Shown here: one piece after another, positions 11,847 to 22,303 of the stretch
Numbering within the stretch: the first letter of the stretch is position 1
Layout of the letters: the number at the start of each line of letters is the position of its first letter
From: Rhodocollybia butyracea
Taxonomy: Eukaryota; Basidiomycota; Agaricomycetes; Agaricales; Omphalotaceae
Direction: 5' to 3'
DNA length: 64,000 nt
NCBI GenBank assembly: GCA_015501585.1
Contig: JADNRY010000001.1
Coordinates: 1,054,001-1,118,000 of the forward strand
Made by a program: the position numbers and the translations under genes
The notes under the pieces: generated by a model
The model's database searches: none
Told to the model about the DNA's origin: nothing
The model's input: only the letters and a program-made list of their open reading frames with translations

Positions 11847-14202
11847 TCAAGTGCCGTCTCTGGCTTTCAACGCAGCTGCATGTTGGGTATCCAAAGTATA
11901 GATTGCTGTTCCAGGATAGACAGCAAATCCTTTGAAGGACATCGTCAGCATATCCGTCGGTGTCCCATCGGTGGACATCTTACCATCATTGGCTGTGGGG
12001 CCGTTGCTGAGATCGGATCCTGCTTGCCTAGAGGTGCAATCAAAATGGTCAAAGACTGGGATACGAACCCTTTCAAATATTTACTCACCAGATCAAGTCG
12101 CCTGTAAGGTCGGTGCTTAGGACGGTAGAATACCAGCTGGCGTAAACACCACTCATGTTTGCGTCAACTATCGGAAAGTTCATCATTGAGAAAACACGGA
12201 TTCGAAGGAAGAGGCGTACTTCCAAATTCTTTTTAGCATAGTCAGAAAATTCATCAATGTGAAGGCACAGATTCGAAAAAAGGCCCACCTTCTAAAATGG
12301 CAGGTTTGTTACTTTGTTTCATAAAGGTAGCATGATCGGTGATCCATTGCTGTCCGAAGGGGTTGGCGGGTTCACCCCAGCTGTCCTGTTCGATGTCAGC
12401 AGTGAGACCGTCAGCGCAATCAAGAAACACCTACAGGGTAGAGCTAGAAAAGACAGGGGAAAAAGATCAGACTCGAAAATGAAGGTCAGCATCACACTCA
12501 ACGTGGAAAGTTCCGAAGTCTAGCGTACTAATGTTGAGGTTAGCAGCAAAGTCAATTCCGAGACTTGGCCTGTAAAGGAGTTAACACTATGAAGCGCTTT
12601 CTGTTCATATTATACATACGAGGCTCCACTATAGTTTAGGAGAATAGTCAGTAGCTTGTTCAGATTCTGAAAAAAAGCTACATACTTGTATACAAAGATT
12701 GGGTTTCCAGGGTCATTGATAAAACCTTCATCACCAATCGCCACCAAGTGGTTCGAGTCGATAGACTTGATGAAGGCTGACATTTCCGCAGCCCAGGTTG
12801 AAATTGTTGAGACTGTGCAGAGTCCGGAGGAAGCACTGTCCATGAGAATCAGACAACGTATACTTGGTAAAGTCAAAGCGAACCTCGTCGAACCAAGACA
12901 CCTAGGTTCGTTTGCTAGTTCCCAAGCCTAGGGGAAGTTCAGAACAGTTTCACAACAGGAACAAAGTCCGCACCAAAATACCAGGCTCGTTCAGATAGCG
13001 AGTGACGAATGCCTTGACGTAGTTCTTGTAAGCAGCCTACGTGATGAAAAAGTTATACTGGGGCCTATGTATGCGGCGCCATTCAACATACAATGACCGT
13101 AGTGTTCGAGAAGAACCAATCATGCGGCTGTCCTTGACCCAACAACTGGTCGACATACCTAGATATTATAGTCATCATTACAGCGCTTAAAACTTGACGA
13201 TGGAAATGACGAACACATCCATGCCTCCGTAATCAGACCTAGATATTGTATTTATCACTACACCGTCTGAAACTTGAAGATTCAAAGACGAACCAGTTGT
13301 TAGTCCTAGAATAAAAGAGCATAAATGATCGACCAACGCCTCGAAATCAAAAGCATACACACAGGGTAACAATGAGTCTCAGACCATTAGCCTTGGCGAG
13401 TGCAACAACAGTGTCTGTAAACGACGTTCAGTACTATTTAGAACTACATTGCTTCGAAAACAGACCAAAATTCTCGAGCCCATTTGCTCCTGTATTGATG
13501 GTGGGTACGGCTCCGTTCCATATTTGGTAATAAGCACCGAAATCCGTAGTTGTTGTAACTTCATGGAACCCCCTAGCAGAGAACATGACTATAGGATATA
13601 GACTCCCAATTCTAAACGTACCATGTTCTAACCACCGTCGCTCCTGTTGCTGCAATGTCGGCAAAAGCTTGATTCATGTCCGTGGTGTCGTACTCCATGA
13701 GACCAACCCAGTAAGAATTCGCGCTGGATGAAAACATACATTGATGAATAAAATATAGATATTCTCCATGTGTGCTCACCCAACGACGGAGAAGGTTTTG
13801 CCGTTCAATGTGAAGTGTGTTCCGGACGTCTTGATAAAGCCAGTGGGAGTGGCAGTAGGGGAGGCTGCAACCGTACTGGTAGCACTTCCAGTGACAGAGC
13901 TTACAGAGGTGGGAGAGCCGACACTAGTTCCAGCGACGCATTGAGAGAAGAAAGGATTTTGAACGACACAAATGCTACCAGCCGCACAAGCTTTACAGTA
14001 ATTAGCACAATAGGCACATCACCTCAGGCGTTACCCACTGGTAGGTCCGCTGTATTCTTGTCCACCACACTAGAAAAAACGACGAGGTCAGCACGCTACC
14101 TCAGTTAATGATGTCACTTACCTGTCCAAATATTGGAACAGTTTGTGCAGATGCGACTACGATGACAGATGCCAAGGCAAGCAACCTAGAAAATCGTTTC
14201 AT
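11847..14202 (-). CDS. secreted GH5 endo-1,4-beta-mannanase with CBM1
   Basis: Hydrolyses mannan and glucomannan of plant cell walls outside the cell. Twenty exons sum exactly to 446 residues. A signal peptide ([19 protein letters not shown]) is followed by a CBM1 ([22 protein letters not shown]), a Ser/Thr linker and a GH5 barrel. The acid/base Glu is in WELANEPRC and the nucleophile in ILEEFG. Large exons include 13990-13780, 12835-12686 and 12385-12289. Four are microexons: 13305-13294 (12 nt), 12628-12620, 12443-12435 and 12228-12220 (9 nt each). Two intron pairs (13239-13293 with 13159-13214, and 12229-12288 with 12168-12219) are near copies. Every junction is GT-AG and rebuilds residues expected for fungal GH5_7 mannanases. 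It is intact despite 19 introns in 2.36 kb. Confidence 0.95.
12168..12288 (-). repeat. pair of similar introns flanking a 9-nt microexon
   Basis: Introns 12229-12288 (60 nt) and 12168-12219 (52 nt) of the mannanase gene align over about 45 bases at roughly 80% identity by eye. They share CGAATC, GTG and GATGAA blocks. The only exon sequence between them is 12220-12228. Confidence 0.8.
13159..13293 (-). repeat. second pair of similar introns in the mannanase gene
   Basis: Introns 13239-13293 (55 nt) and 13159-13214 (56 nt) align end to end with about 11 mismatches and one gap. They share the GTTCGTC donor, CAAGTTT and the ATATCTAG acceptor. The 24-nt exon 13215-13238 lies between them. Confidence 0.85.
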
Positions 14203-14861
14203 GGCGGCAATGTCAAGGAACACAGAGCATTATGCAGCTGCTTTTAAAAACACGAGGAATGAAGCGAGCTTTATCCGTGCACAGTTCACGAGACATGCGT
14301 GCTTCAGAAGCGGCCCGAAAACTGGAGACGACTTTCGCCAGTCCTAATGAAAAAAAATCAAGTGACCGCGAAAATCGAAGAGAGTTAATAGATGCGATCT
14401 TTCAGCGAAATAACGCCTAGGATAAGAATAGAGAAAGTCTGTAATGTGTCGGTTCCTAGCAGATGTACCCACTGGTTTGTTCAACAGGATTTAACAGGAG
14501 CAACCGTGTGGTTCCTCAGACCGTTTGTTGTTGGCCCAGCCATAAGGCACGACGGTGGAAAATCGCTTCAATACGTCATACAATTCTCCGCATGAAATGA
14601 GATCTTCATTGGACAACAGTAGGACAAGATACAAATGATGTTGACATATGCCTTTCTTGGAAACTAGTTCGATGCAGAATTTTGATGAGGGTGAGAGTGG
14701 AAGGGTCATGTTATTGGATTACGAGGCACCTAGATCGAAGTTCAGCATCGCCAACGGGTAAATTAAGAGTTGAGCTCACATCGAGAATTATGGAAACAAA
14801 TATCAATACAACAGACAGCCCGGGTACTCCAGTAGCTCAAAACCTCCTCTCGTCTCGACCA
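14203..14861. other. intergenic region, mannanase promoter side
   Basis: Region upstream of the mannanase start and downstream of the small unknown gene at 14862. Only short ORFs without domains. The mannanase promoter must lie here; I see no clear TATA box. Confidence 0.5.
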
Positions 14862-15417
14862 TCAGCTTTTTTCATCCCACCTTTCGAAATCACCATTCTG
14901 GAGACTCTCGGAATAAGCTTCGCCAATCGCATTGCACAGGTTTTCGAGGTCATCAAGAGCCTTTAGAAGGGCTTGTAGTGACGAAAGATTATCTTGTAAA
15001 CTGAGTTGAAAACGCAAGGTAATGCATGTTTTAGGAGACACGTACCGTACATCTGTATGCGTATTTGAATATTGGGTTCTGAAGGGTGTGGTACGCTGAA
15101 TTTGTCCATTAGAAGATATATCCAAGATACAATGTTATAACTCGTGGGAACTCACCTGTACCCACAGAATTCAACTTTTGGACTAGGCTACCGGGTCAGT
15201 AGATACTCGAATGAAAGAGTATGTCGTTCCAAACTTTTTCATCAATATCCATCGCAGAGCGTTACCCATTGTGTGTGATTCGTTGCAAACTTGATATGTG
15301 GCTGCAGAAAGATCGGCGGAGGCGCCTTTTAGCTAGGTAGAGGCATAAGTTATGTCTACAAAGAGCATAAGCATAAGTTGGTCATACAATACGAATTTTC
15401 TGGTCCGTGGTCGACAT
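14862..15417 (-). CDS. small unknown protein with helical C-terminus
   Basis: Spliced model starting at 15417 with MSTTDQKIRILKGASADLSAATYQ. It continues over introns near 15331-15395, 15189-15254 and 15095-15154, and ends with DNLSSLQALLKALDDLENLCNAIGEAYSESLQ and a stop at 14862. It encodes roughly 105-110 residues. The last junction (about 15000-15050) needs a choice between two acceptors, so the middle is uncertain. The C-terminal helix looks amphipathic and could be a coiled-coil subunit. I recognise no family. No signal peptide or membrane segment. Confidence 0.6.
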
Positions 15418-16540
15418 CTTGGCTGCTATACTGGACGTGGATGAAGAATAAAAAGATACACGCACGTGACACTATTATGCTCCTCGGGCCGGTTTGGTAT
15501 GATAAGATAAAGGGCAAAGCGAGTTATATCAGCCTGCCTGATATCGTAATACACTCGAGCAAAGGGTACTTACAGGCATGCTGGATCTCTCGCTTACAGT
15601 CTCAAATGACTGCTGGCCTATCCAGCGACGACGAGACTGTACGTAAGAGCTACAGCCTCTGGGCCATGATTGAGGTACATTTCAATTTTTGCCTCTTCCC
15701 CCTGAAGAATAAAACCGTTGAGAATATTCTCTAAAGATATTGATTTGAATGAAGAGTCAGGAAAATTGCGCTTTGAAATTTTCTATACCCTTTTCATCAA
15801 ATCCCACTGGAAGTATACCGATTCTTCTTGCTATGAATAAGCGCTGACTCGGACTGGAGCCAAAAGAGCTATAGCGATGCAGCTATGTCTATAGTTCTAG
15901 CAACAACAAGGTATACTTGATCTATCTCGGACTGCTGGATGGGCCCGTATGTCGTCTCCTCTAAGCACCACTCGTTACTATACACTGACGATACGTACTT
16001 ACGTGTGTGCGTAGTCAGTATGAGGCCAGTGCCAATATGGCATATCTGTTTCTATTTCACGTTATAAATGTTTTATAATACTAGTGCAAGCCTCGAGTAT
16101 GAGGATGGAAACTAGTCTCGCTCCGCAACCACAGCAGCCTGTCATGGTTAGTCTCGTATAATTATTGAACAGATGAGATTAAAATGCGTACGCACATTGA
16201 AGGAGCAATAGCAGGCACCCGGATGACTCGGACAACGTCTGGATGTACAATTACCATACATGCGGCAGGGCAGCGAAAGAAAATTCCCAGCCGAACAGGA
16301 CCGTGAAATTGCGTCGAGTATTAGCCAAAGACCCTTGGTGGCGCAGATGTACAATCTTCGGCTTTGGACATCGCTAGCAAACAAGGTTCAAGGTATAGTT
16401 ATATAAAAGAACAACAAGCTAAGTCTTCCCCGTATTGTTGTACAGTACATACAATGACAACTATCTTGTGTCGACTTTTACATATGCTGTTGTCTAATTG
16501 TCTGTGTTCGTTGTGAATCACTGCGTGATTTAGCGAGAAA

Positions 16541-16562
16541 AGCAGCCGCCTCGAAGAGGCGG
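16541..16562. repeat. GC-rich inverted repeat (hairpin)
   Basis: GCCGCCTC and GAGGCGGC face each other across GAA, forming an eight-base-pair perfect stem. It lies in non-coding DNA about 1 kb upstream of the gag-like gene. Confidence 0.6.
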
Positions 16563-17182
16563 CCCTGAGATTGATTGAGCGAGGCGCGAAGAGACCGCTA
16601 ACTACGAGAGTACACGAGTAAAGAAAAAGAATAGGAAGTGGGAAGTAGTTCGAGAACTATGGGAGGGAGACACAAATGAGGAGCGATGTTAAGTACTGGC
16701 AGAGCGACGATAGGGAGACTGTAAGTAAGAAAGTCTAGTGAATAAACTGAGAGCATACCTGCAGAGCGACGATAGAGAAACTGATAGAGTTATTTCGTCG
16801 CTCCGCCAGCATATAAATACGATCCGAGGTCCAAGCGAGAGGTCCAAAGGACAGGTCTAAGCTTGCTTAATTGTCCCGGACAAAGACCTGGAGAGAACAA
16901 GAGTGTTGTTTTAATCCCAGGACCCAGCAGGACCCGCCAAGGCTTTGTGTATTGCATTGAAATCATTGCTTCGTGGCCAAACAAGGCCTTTACTCATGAT
17001 CTTTTGCCGCGTTGACTCAGGGCCTTCCCTAGCGAGCGGGCATAAGTATGTCAGCCTCATTTTTCTCTAGCTTGCTTCGCTTAACGAGTTCCAGTACTTA
17101 CCATCTTTGATTGATACGCAATACTCACCGCAAATTTAGCCGGCGATCAGCGCTAGAACGAGGTACTATGAAGCTTACAGTT

Positions 17183-17204
17183 GTCATAAAATAAAATGAC
17201 AATT
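17183..17204. repeat. AT-rich hairpin
   Basis: TTGTCAT and ATGACAA are separated by an eight-base A/T loop. It lies upstream of the gag-like gene and its function is unknown. Confidence 0.5.
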
Positions 17205-17357
17205 GAACAATTAAAAGCAATTGTCCAGCAAGTGTATTATGTCGATATTCAATCTCTTCAGGCTCACTGGTAGGTGTAGCTTATTGTTCTGGGGTGATTT
17301 GGATACCAGACAAATTTGGGCCTTTTCCTTTGGCCCTTCGCTTTGACCTTTGGGTCG

Positions 17358-17366
17358 TATAAATAA
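17358..17366 (+). promoter_or_regulatory. probable TATA box of the gag-like gene
   Basis: TATAAATAA lies about 165 bases upstream of the ATG at 17525. This is the usual kind of fungal core promoter; assigned by sequence and position only. Confidence 0.45.
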
Positions 17367-17524
17367 TATATCCTAGTTGCGTGGCTCCTCAGTTTCTATC
17401 GTCACCCAGCCAGGTATGTTCTCGGACGTTGTGCTCTAGCCAGCTAGCTTACTTTCCTCTATCGTCACGCCAGATTGTATTATCGCTCCTCCTATTCAAT
17501 TGATTCATCTACACATAGTCTACC

Positions 17525-18907
17525 ATGTACAGTGGTCTACAACAAACACCTGCAATCAACAACCTCCACGAGCGACTACAGCGAGGCACAGCAGGACCAC
17601 TGTCCCCTGGTGATCAACCCAATGGCTCAGCCAATACCCAAAGTCCACCATTTCCTCCGTTATTGCAAGGACAACAACAGAAGCCCATTCCCCCGACCGA
17701 ACCGCAGCTCCAGGCCCGTCAGGTCGCCTTTGGTCAGGCGCTTATGACGACACTGCAACCTCTTGTCGACGATTTCCACAATGGACTCCGTTCCAAATTT
17801 GATTCAATTGTTTACCTCAAGGGTACAGCAGCGGATCTCTTTGCTGAGCACAACGTCCAGTACCGTCCTTGCCATCTCACTCCCTTTGTCAACCAACTTG
17901 ACACCATCGAGCGTGCCAAAGAAGAGGCTGCTCGACTTGGAGAGCAAAACTCCAGCAGACAAGAAGAGGGAGGTGAGGCAACTGGTAATACTGACAACGA
18001 CCAAAAGGACGATGGCAAGCGAGACAATGGAGACTTGCTCGACGGAGACAGCACTGGCGAGGCCATCTTATTTCTTCGATGTCTCCTAGGCGATCCAGAG
18101 AGGCTGCTTAACGACCTTTCTCTCAACCGTCACTCAAACCGCAAGCGGGCTCACTCTCCGAGCGGTGAAGACAAGGAGCACAAAAAGCCGAAGCCTGGCA
18201 AGTCTAAATTTACCTGGTTGACAGACGAAACAGACGAAGAGTTTGACCTTACGCCTCGCCACCTCGAGATCCTGAAGCTTGTCGAAAACCACTCCCGGGA
18301 CATCGCCGAGTGTGTCCGGCTCGTTACGAACAAATGTAATGTCCCCTATTTCCCTCCAGATCTTTGGAAGTCCGTCCTCCTTGACAGATTTATCGAATTT
18401 GAAGACATCCTTGCAGATGATGAACTTCCCCCAGTCAGCATTGCCTTTGATTGGTACGCAGGTTGGAGGGCCTATTCGAATGCACTCACTACTATCTTTC
18501 CCAGTAGAGCCGCCGAGCTTCGAAAATACGAACAGCATATCTCCTACATTTTCCGCACCACTCCCGTCTCTCTCCACAGTCGTGTCCTGGCATATGATCG
18601 TGCCGTCCGCAAATTTGTTGGCAGCAGACGCAGTGTACTGTTCGATGAGTTGGGGAAATTCCAACATTATCTTCGGGTCCACGTTGACATCATGGGCGAA
18701 AGTGTTGTTGGTAGAAGTGGCAGATCGCGTTCACAACGGCACCGAAAACGTGCTAGTAACGAGGTATGTCGAAACTGGAACAACAACCGTTGCTCCAACC
18801 CCAACTGCCCGAGAGAACACAAGTGCTTTACTTGTGGTTCCACTGAACATCGAGGCCTTGACTGCAGTACTTCCGAGTCTCTGTCCTGGCAATACAAATC
18901 AGGCTGA
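17525..18907 (+). CDS. gag-like protein with CCCH and CCHC zinc motifs
   Basis: 460-residue single-exon ORF. The N-terminus is Pro/Gln-rich, and a charged middle region contains a Lys/Arg-rich basic patch (NRKRAHSPSGEDKEHKKPKP). A helical domain follows (FDLTPRHLEILKLVENHSRDIAE and onwards). Near the C-terminus a CCCH motif (C-x7-C-x4-C-x3-H, from CRNWNNNRC) is followed at once by a retroviral-type zinc knuckle CFTCGSTEHRGLDC (C-x2-C-x4-H-x4-C). This layout is typical of gag-like ORFs of fungal retroelements. No reverse transcriptase, integrase or recombinase follows, and flanking terminal repeats were not found. It is therefore either a truncated element or a domesticated gag gene. The reading frame is intact. 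Loosely, it could instead be a cellular RNA-binding protein. Confidence 0.75.
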   Translation: MYSGLQQTPAINNLHERLQRGTAGPLSPGDQPNGSANTQSPPFPPLLQGQQQKPIPPTEPQLQARQVAFGQALMTTLQPLVDDFHNGLRSKFDSIVYLKGTAADLFAEHNVQYRPCHLTPFVNQLDTIERAKEEAARLGEQNSSRQEEGGEATGNTDNDQKDDGKRDNGDLLDGDSTGEAILFLRCLLGDPERLLNDLSLNRHSNRKRAHSPSGEDKEHKKPKPGKSKFTWLTDETDEEFDLTPRHLEILKLVENHSRDIAECVRLVTNKCNVPYFPPDLWKSVLLDRFIEFEDILADDELPPVSIAFDWYAGWRAYSNALTTIFPSRAAELRKYEQHISYIFRTTPVSLHSRVLAYDRAVRKFVGSRRSVLFDELGKFQHYLRVHVDIMGESVVGRSGRSRSQRHRKRASNEVCRNWNNNRCSNPNCPREHKCFTCGSTEHRGLDCSTSESLSWQYKSG

Positions 18908-19345
18908 GGTCTTTATTGTGCAGTTATTGAGGACTTTTCTTCTTCTACCGAACTGGATAGAGTGCGATTTTGGAATGACAATGGGTGTTATTGTTGAAGC
19001 AGAAGTTCTTGGCTTAGTTTGCACGTGTTTGTAACTTGAGCGCTAATTGTTCAAGTACAATGCTCTTCGACTTTTCATTGTACATGTAGCATTTTCTCAA
19101 AATTCCCATTGTACACAATACATACCATCAGTTCCTATAGAACACTTTAGAGGCTATAAAGCGATGCTTGTCCGCTTTCTACCGAATCATCCTCTATCCC
19201 CCTCTCATCTCACGGCTTTTTTGTATCGATACTATACCTTTATACCCTTTCTCTCTTTTATCTCAAGGCAGGATCTCCCAGGTGGAACCCAGATCTTCCC
19301 GTTTCTCATTAATCACTTCAACGACCTACCCCACACGCTTTCACC
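18908..19345. other. intergenic region
   Basis: Region between the gag-like ORF and the small conserved gene. Pyrimidine-rich near its right end, as expected for a fungal promoter. Short ORFs only; no polymerase remnant recognised. Confidence 0.5.
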
Positions 19346-19887
19346 ATGTTGTCTACTTCCGAAAGAACTACCCTGCCTCCGCTTCGTGCTGTAGCAAATC
19401 CTGTGCCCGTTCGCCTGCCTGGAATTGAGCACATCCACTCTTTAAACGACCTTCCATGTTCAGTAAGCTGCATTACTATCGCTTGCTTTTCCTGCTTGTA
19501 CTTATTCATCGTCTGTAGTCACGTACACTTCCTTCTAACGTATCTTATCGACCTTCTACGCGCAAATTTTCTACTTCATCCTCCGCCACGACCGAATCAC
19601 GATCTCCATCGCCTTCACTCTCCGATGCCTCGTCTTATGGAGCGTCAAAGCCGTTCATGCGGCTTGTTCCATCTGATATGGCTAACGCCGAAGCAGTAGT
19701 CGTGGTCCCTCCACCCGGCCCCGATTCACAAAAACCGCTGCTGCTTATTGGCCCAGCGCTAAGCCTGATTAACCATCCAAAACGCCGCATTGCTCGGGGT
19801 GCACGTATATATCCATATCGTCGAGAGATGAGGCCTTCTCACAGCAGAAAGACTTCATGGGCTCTAACCGATTGTTCTGAACTATAA
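19346..19887 (+). CDS. small Ser/Pro-rich protein with conserved basic C-terminal motif
   Basis: Exons 19346-19462 and 19519-19887 (56-nt GT-AG intron) give 161 residues in frame. The first half is Ser/Thr/Pro-rich and low complexity. The second half contains KPLLLIGPALSLINHPKRRI followed by ARGARIYPYR. This looks like a conserved core, and I believe similar short proteins occur in other Agaricomycetes, but I know no function. No signal peptide; a single short hydrophobic stretch lies before the basic cluster. Confidence 0.65.
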
Positions 19888-20258
19888 CACATACAAGGTT
19901 AGTACTTTCCTATTGTGTCGATAAATGAATCTCACCTCTTTTCTTTAGTTTTCTGTTTCTGTCTATGAGTTCCTTTGGCTTTTTTGTATTCATTACTGCA
20001 TTGTATTTGTGAACTTTGGGCATCGAGCAATAACTGTATTTTTACTTTGATACTCAGGCGCTATTTTCTTTTGTTTGTTCTTCGCCTTCAAGGCCAAACA
20101 AACCGAATAAATCCCAGGAACGTGCGTTCATGAATGACGACCATTCCTATTTCTGTAAACTATCCACTCTGAACTGTACAGCACCATACCGCTGTATATC
20201 TTCTACGACTAATTATATCTAAATGCTCTACGAATCTTCAAAAAAATCTACGAAAAGG
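19888..20258. other. intergenic region
   Basis: Short region between the small conserved gene and CPT1. T-rich, no ORF of note. Confidence 0.5.
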
Positions 20259-22079
20259 ATGGGATATCTGTCTGAAGAAAGCCTTCAAAATTTAGAAAAG
20301 TATGCGTACAACGGTGTTGATAAGTAAGTAATCTCTCTTCTTTTCTAAATAACCATCTAATCTTGTCCGTTGCAGATCTTTTTTTATCGAAATACATATT
20401 GAACCCGTTCTGGACGTGGTTTGTTACTTTATGGCCGCTCTCTGTAGCACCTAATACTGTTCGTCACCTTCCTTGCTCTGTTGACTACCAAGTGGCCAAC
20501 ACCAATCCAGATAACTCTTTCCGGACTTTGCATTGTTATATTCAACTTTATAACACTCTTGTACTACGACCCCAGTTATTTAACGGAAAAAGGAGGAGCT
20601 CAAGTCCCTCAATGGATATACTTCACGTATGTGCTGGTTTCTTAAAGCCGACGCAAGACTCATTCTTCTAAAAGATGGGGCATCGGTCTTTTCTTGTACC
20701 AGAGCTTTGATGCCATTGACGGGTTCGTTTGCTGACCACCCACTGGAGTTAATTCGACTAATTTGACGTCCAGTAAGCAAGCGCGAAGAACGGGAATGGC
20801 GGGGCCTCTGGGAGAAATGTTTGACCATGGTATGTGTGTAGTCACTTTGATCACCAGTCATCTTGTCCTAAACTTTGCTTTGCTTAGGATGTGACGCCAT
20901 GAACACCACCGTTTGTAACATTTTGTTTCTTATACCGACCCTCAATTCATTCGGTACACCTTTTAGCTCGAAGCCATAATCACTGCTCAAGCACTCAACC
21001 TCGGTCGTTCATGGTGGACATTTGCTTCCCAAGTCGCCGCTCTGGCTAATTTTTATCTAACGACATGGGAGGAGTACCACACTGGTAAGTCTTACCGGTT
21101 TCGCTTTCTTTCAACCTAACGGCTCCTGCTCCTCCTCCTTGTAGGCTCCTTATATCTGGGCGTTTTCTCCGGACCCGTAGAAGGCATATTAATGCTCGTG
21201 GGGGTGTATTTGATTACTGGAATTTTTGGTATGTCTACTGTTCGTTCTACATGTTCTCGTATACTCATTATCAAATAGGACCATCGTTTTGGGATACTGG
21301 ACTCTTAGATTTTCTTCATCTCTCGCACATTTCATTCATCGCCAACATGGTACCCAACATAGGACTCAACGTGACGTTCATGATTATTGGTGCCTTTGGA
21401 CTCGGATACAATATTCTCAGCAGTTACGCAAACGTTCGGAAAGCCATGCGTGCTTCTGGTCAATCTACCAAGAAGCCGCTCCTTCTGCTTATACCCTTTT
21501 TATTCTCCGCTGGAATGCAGCTGGCATGGCTTATACATCCGGCACTCGAAGACCCTGAACTTTCTGCTGCGATCCAACATTCGCCGTCATCTTCGTCAAA
21601 TGGCACCGATGGGTTTACAATTCTTCAATCCTCGCTGTTTATACCATTCCTCGGCGCGTGGGGTTTGCAATTCGCCCATCAGGTCGGAAGGATGATCCTA
21701 GCGCATGTCACAAAGGGACCGTTTCCGATGTGGGACTGGGTATGGATCATGAGTGTAGTAGGCGCGGTGGACGCGAACTTGCCTAGAATCGCCGGGATGT
21801 AAGTCTCTTGTCCTCGTCGCCATAATTGTCAGAATATCTTACTGCCTCGCTAGGCCTCCAATACTCCAACCGACCCCCCTTCTTACCGCTCTGTTTGTCT
21901 ATGCCACCCTCCTGATCTCGTTGATCGCCTATGCCCGATTCTGTACTTTAGTGATCAATGATATCACAAACTTTATGGGTATTGCATGCTTTACGGTGCG
22001 CAAGAAAGATAATGAGGGTAGATGGAGAGATGTACAGGGGGAGGCACCCGCCGCGACCGATGCGAAGAAATCAAAGTAG
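20259..22079 (+). CDS. diacylglycerol cholinephosphotransferase/ethanolaminephosphotransferase
   Basis: Last step of the Kennedy pathway: transfers phosphocholine or phosphoethanolamine from the CDP-alcohol to diacylglycerol in the ER/Golgi membrane. Ten exons: 20259-20323, 20376-20458, 20511-20626, 20675-20722, 20774-20829, 20888-20910, 20967-21084, 21145-21228, 21279-21798 and 21854-22079. The start MGYLSEESLQNLEKYAYNGVD matches yeast Cpt1/Ept1. The CDP-alcohol phosphotransferase motif D-G-x2-A-R-x8-G-x3-D-x3-D reads DGKQARRTGMAGPLGEMFDH plus GCD. Several membrane segments follow. The exon sum is one base too long: the poly-T run at the start of exon 2 (T7 at 20379-20385) shifts the frame before KYILNPFWTWF. 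Removing one T restores a 445-residue protein. I cannot distinguish Cpt1 from Ept1. Confidence 0.93.
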
Positions 22080-22303
22080 ATCTAATAGTACTGGCTTGGT
22101 TACATATAATACAAAACGAACTCATGAAAATGGTAAAGCACAACATCGGTCAATGATAAAGAAATCGGATAGAAGTAATGGTAAGGCCTTAAAGCGCAAC
22201 ATCGGTCAATAAAGAAATCGAATAAATAATGATAATTCAAGAAGAATATGTAGATGATAAGGATATGTTGAGATCCCCCCGTTAAAGATGGATCTTCCTG
22301 AGC

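Larger units (their letters stand above)
15418..17524. other. 2.1 kb non-coding stretch before the gag-like gene
   Basis: No convincing gene. It contains a GC-rich palindrome around 16541-16562 (GCCGCCTC, three-base loop, GAGGCGGC), a near-repeat of GCAGAGCGACGATAG at about 16699 and 16762, and an AT hairpin at about 17183-17204. There is a promoter-like TATAAATAA at 17358. Leftover element sequence is likely, but I could not define terminal repeats. Confidence 0.5.

Noticed and set aside
11847..14202. Mannanase gene as a pseudogene because of stops in every long frame
   Set aside because: Full splicing gives an exact 447-codon sum with all catalytic residues.
16148..16384. Cys-rich short ORF on the minus strand
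   Set aside because: Looked like a small secreted protein at first, but it has no signal peptide and no family pattern.
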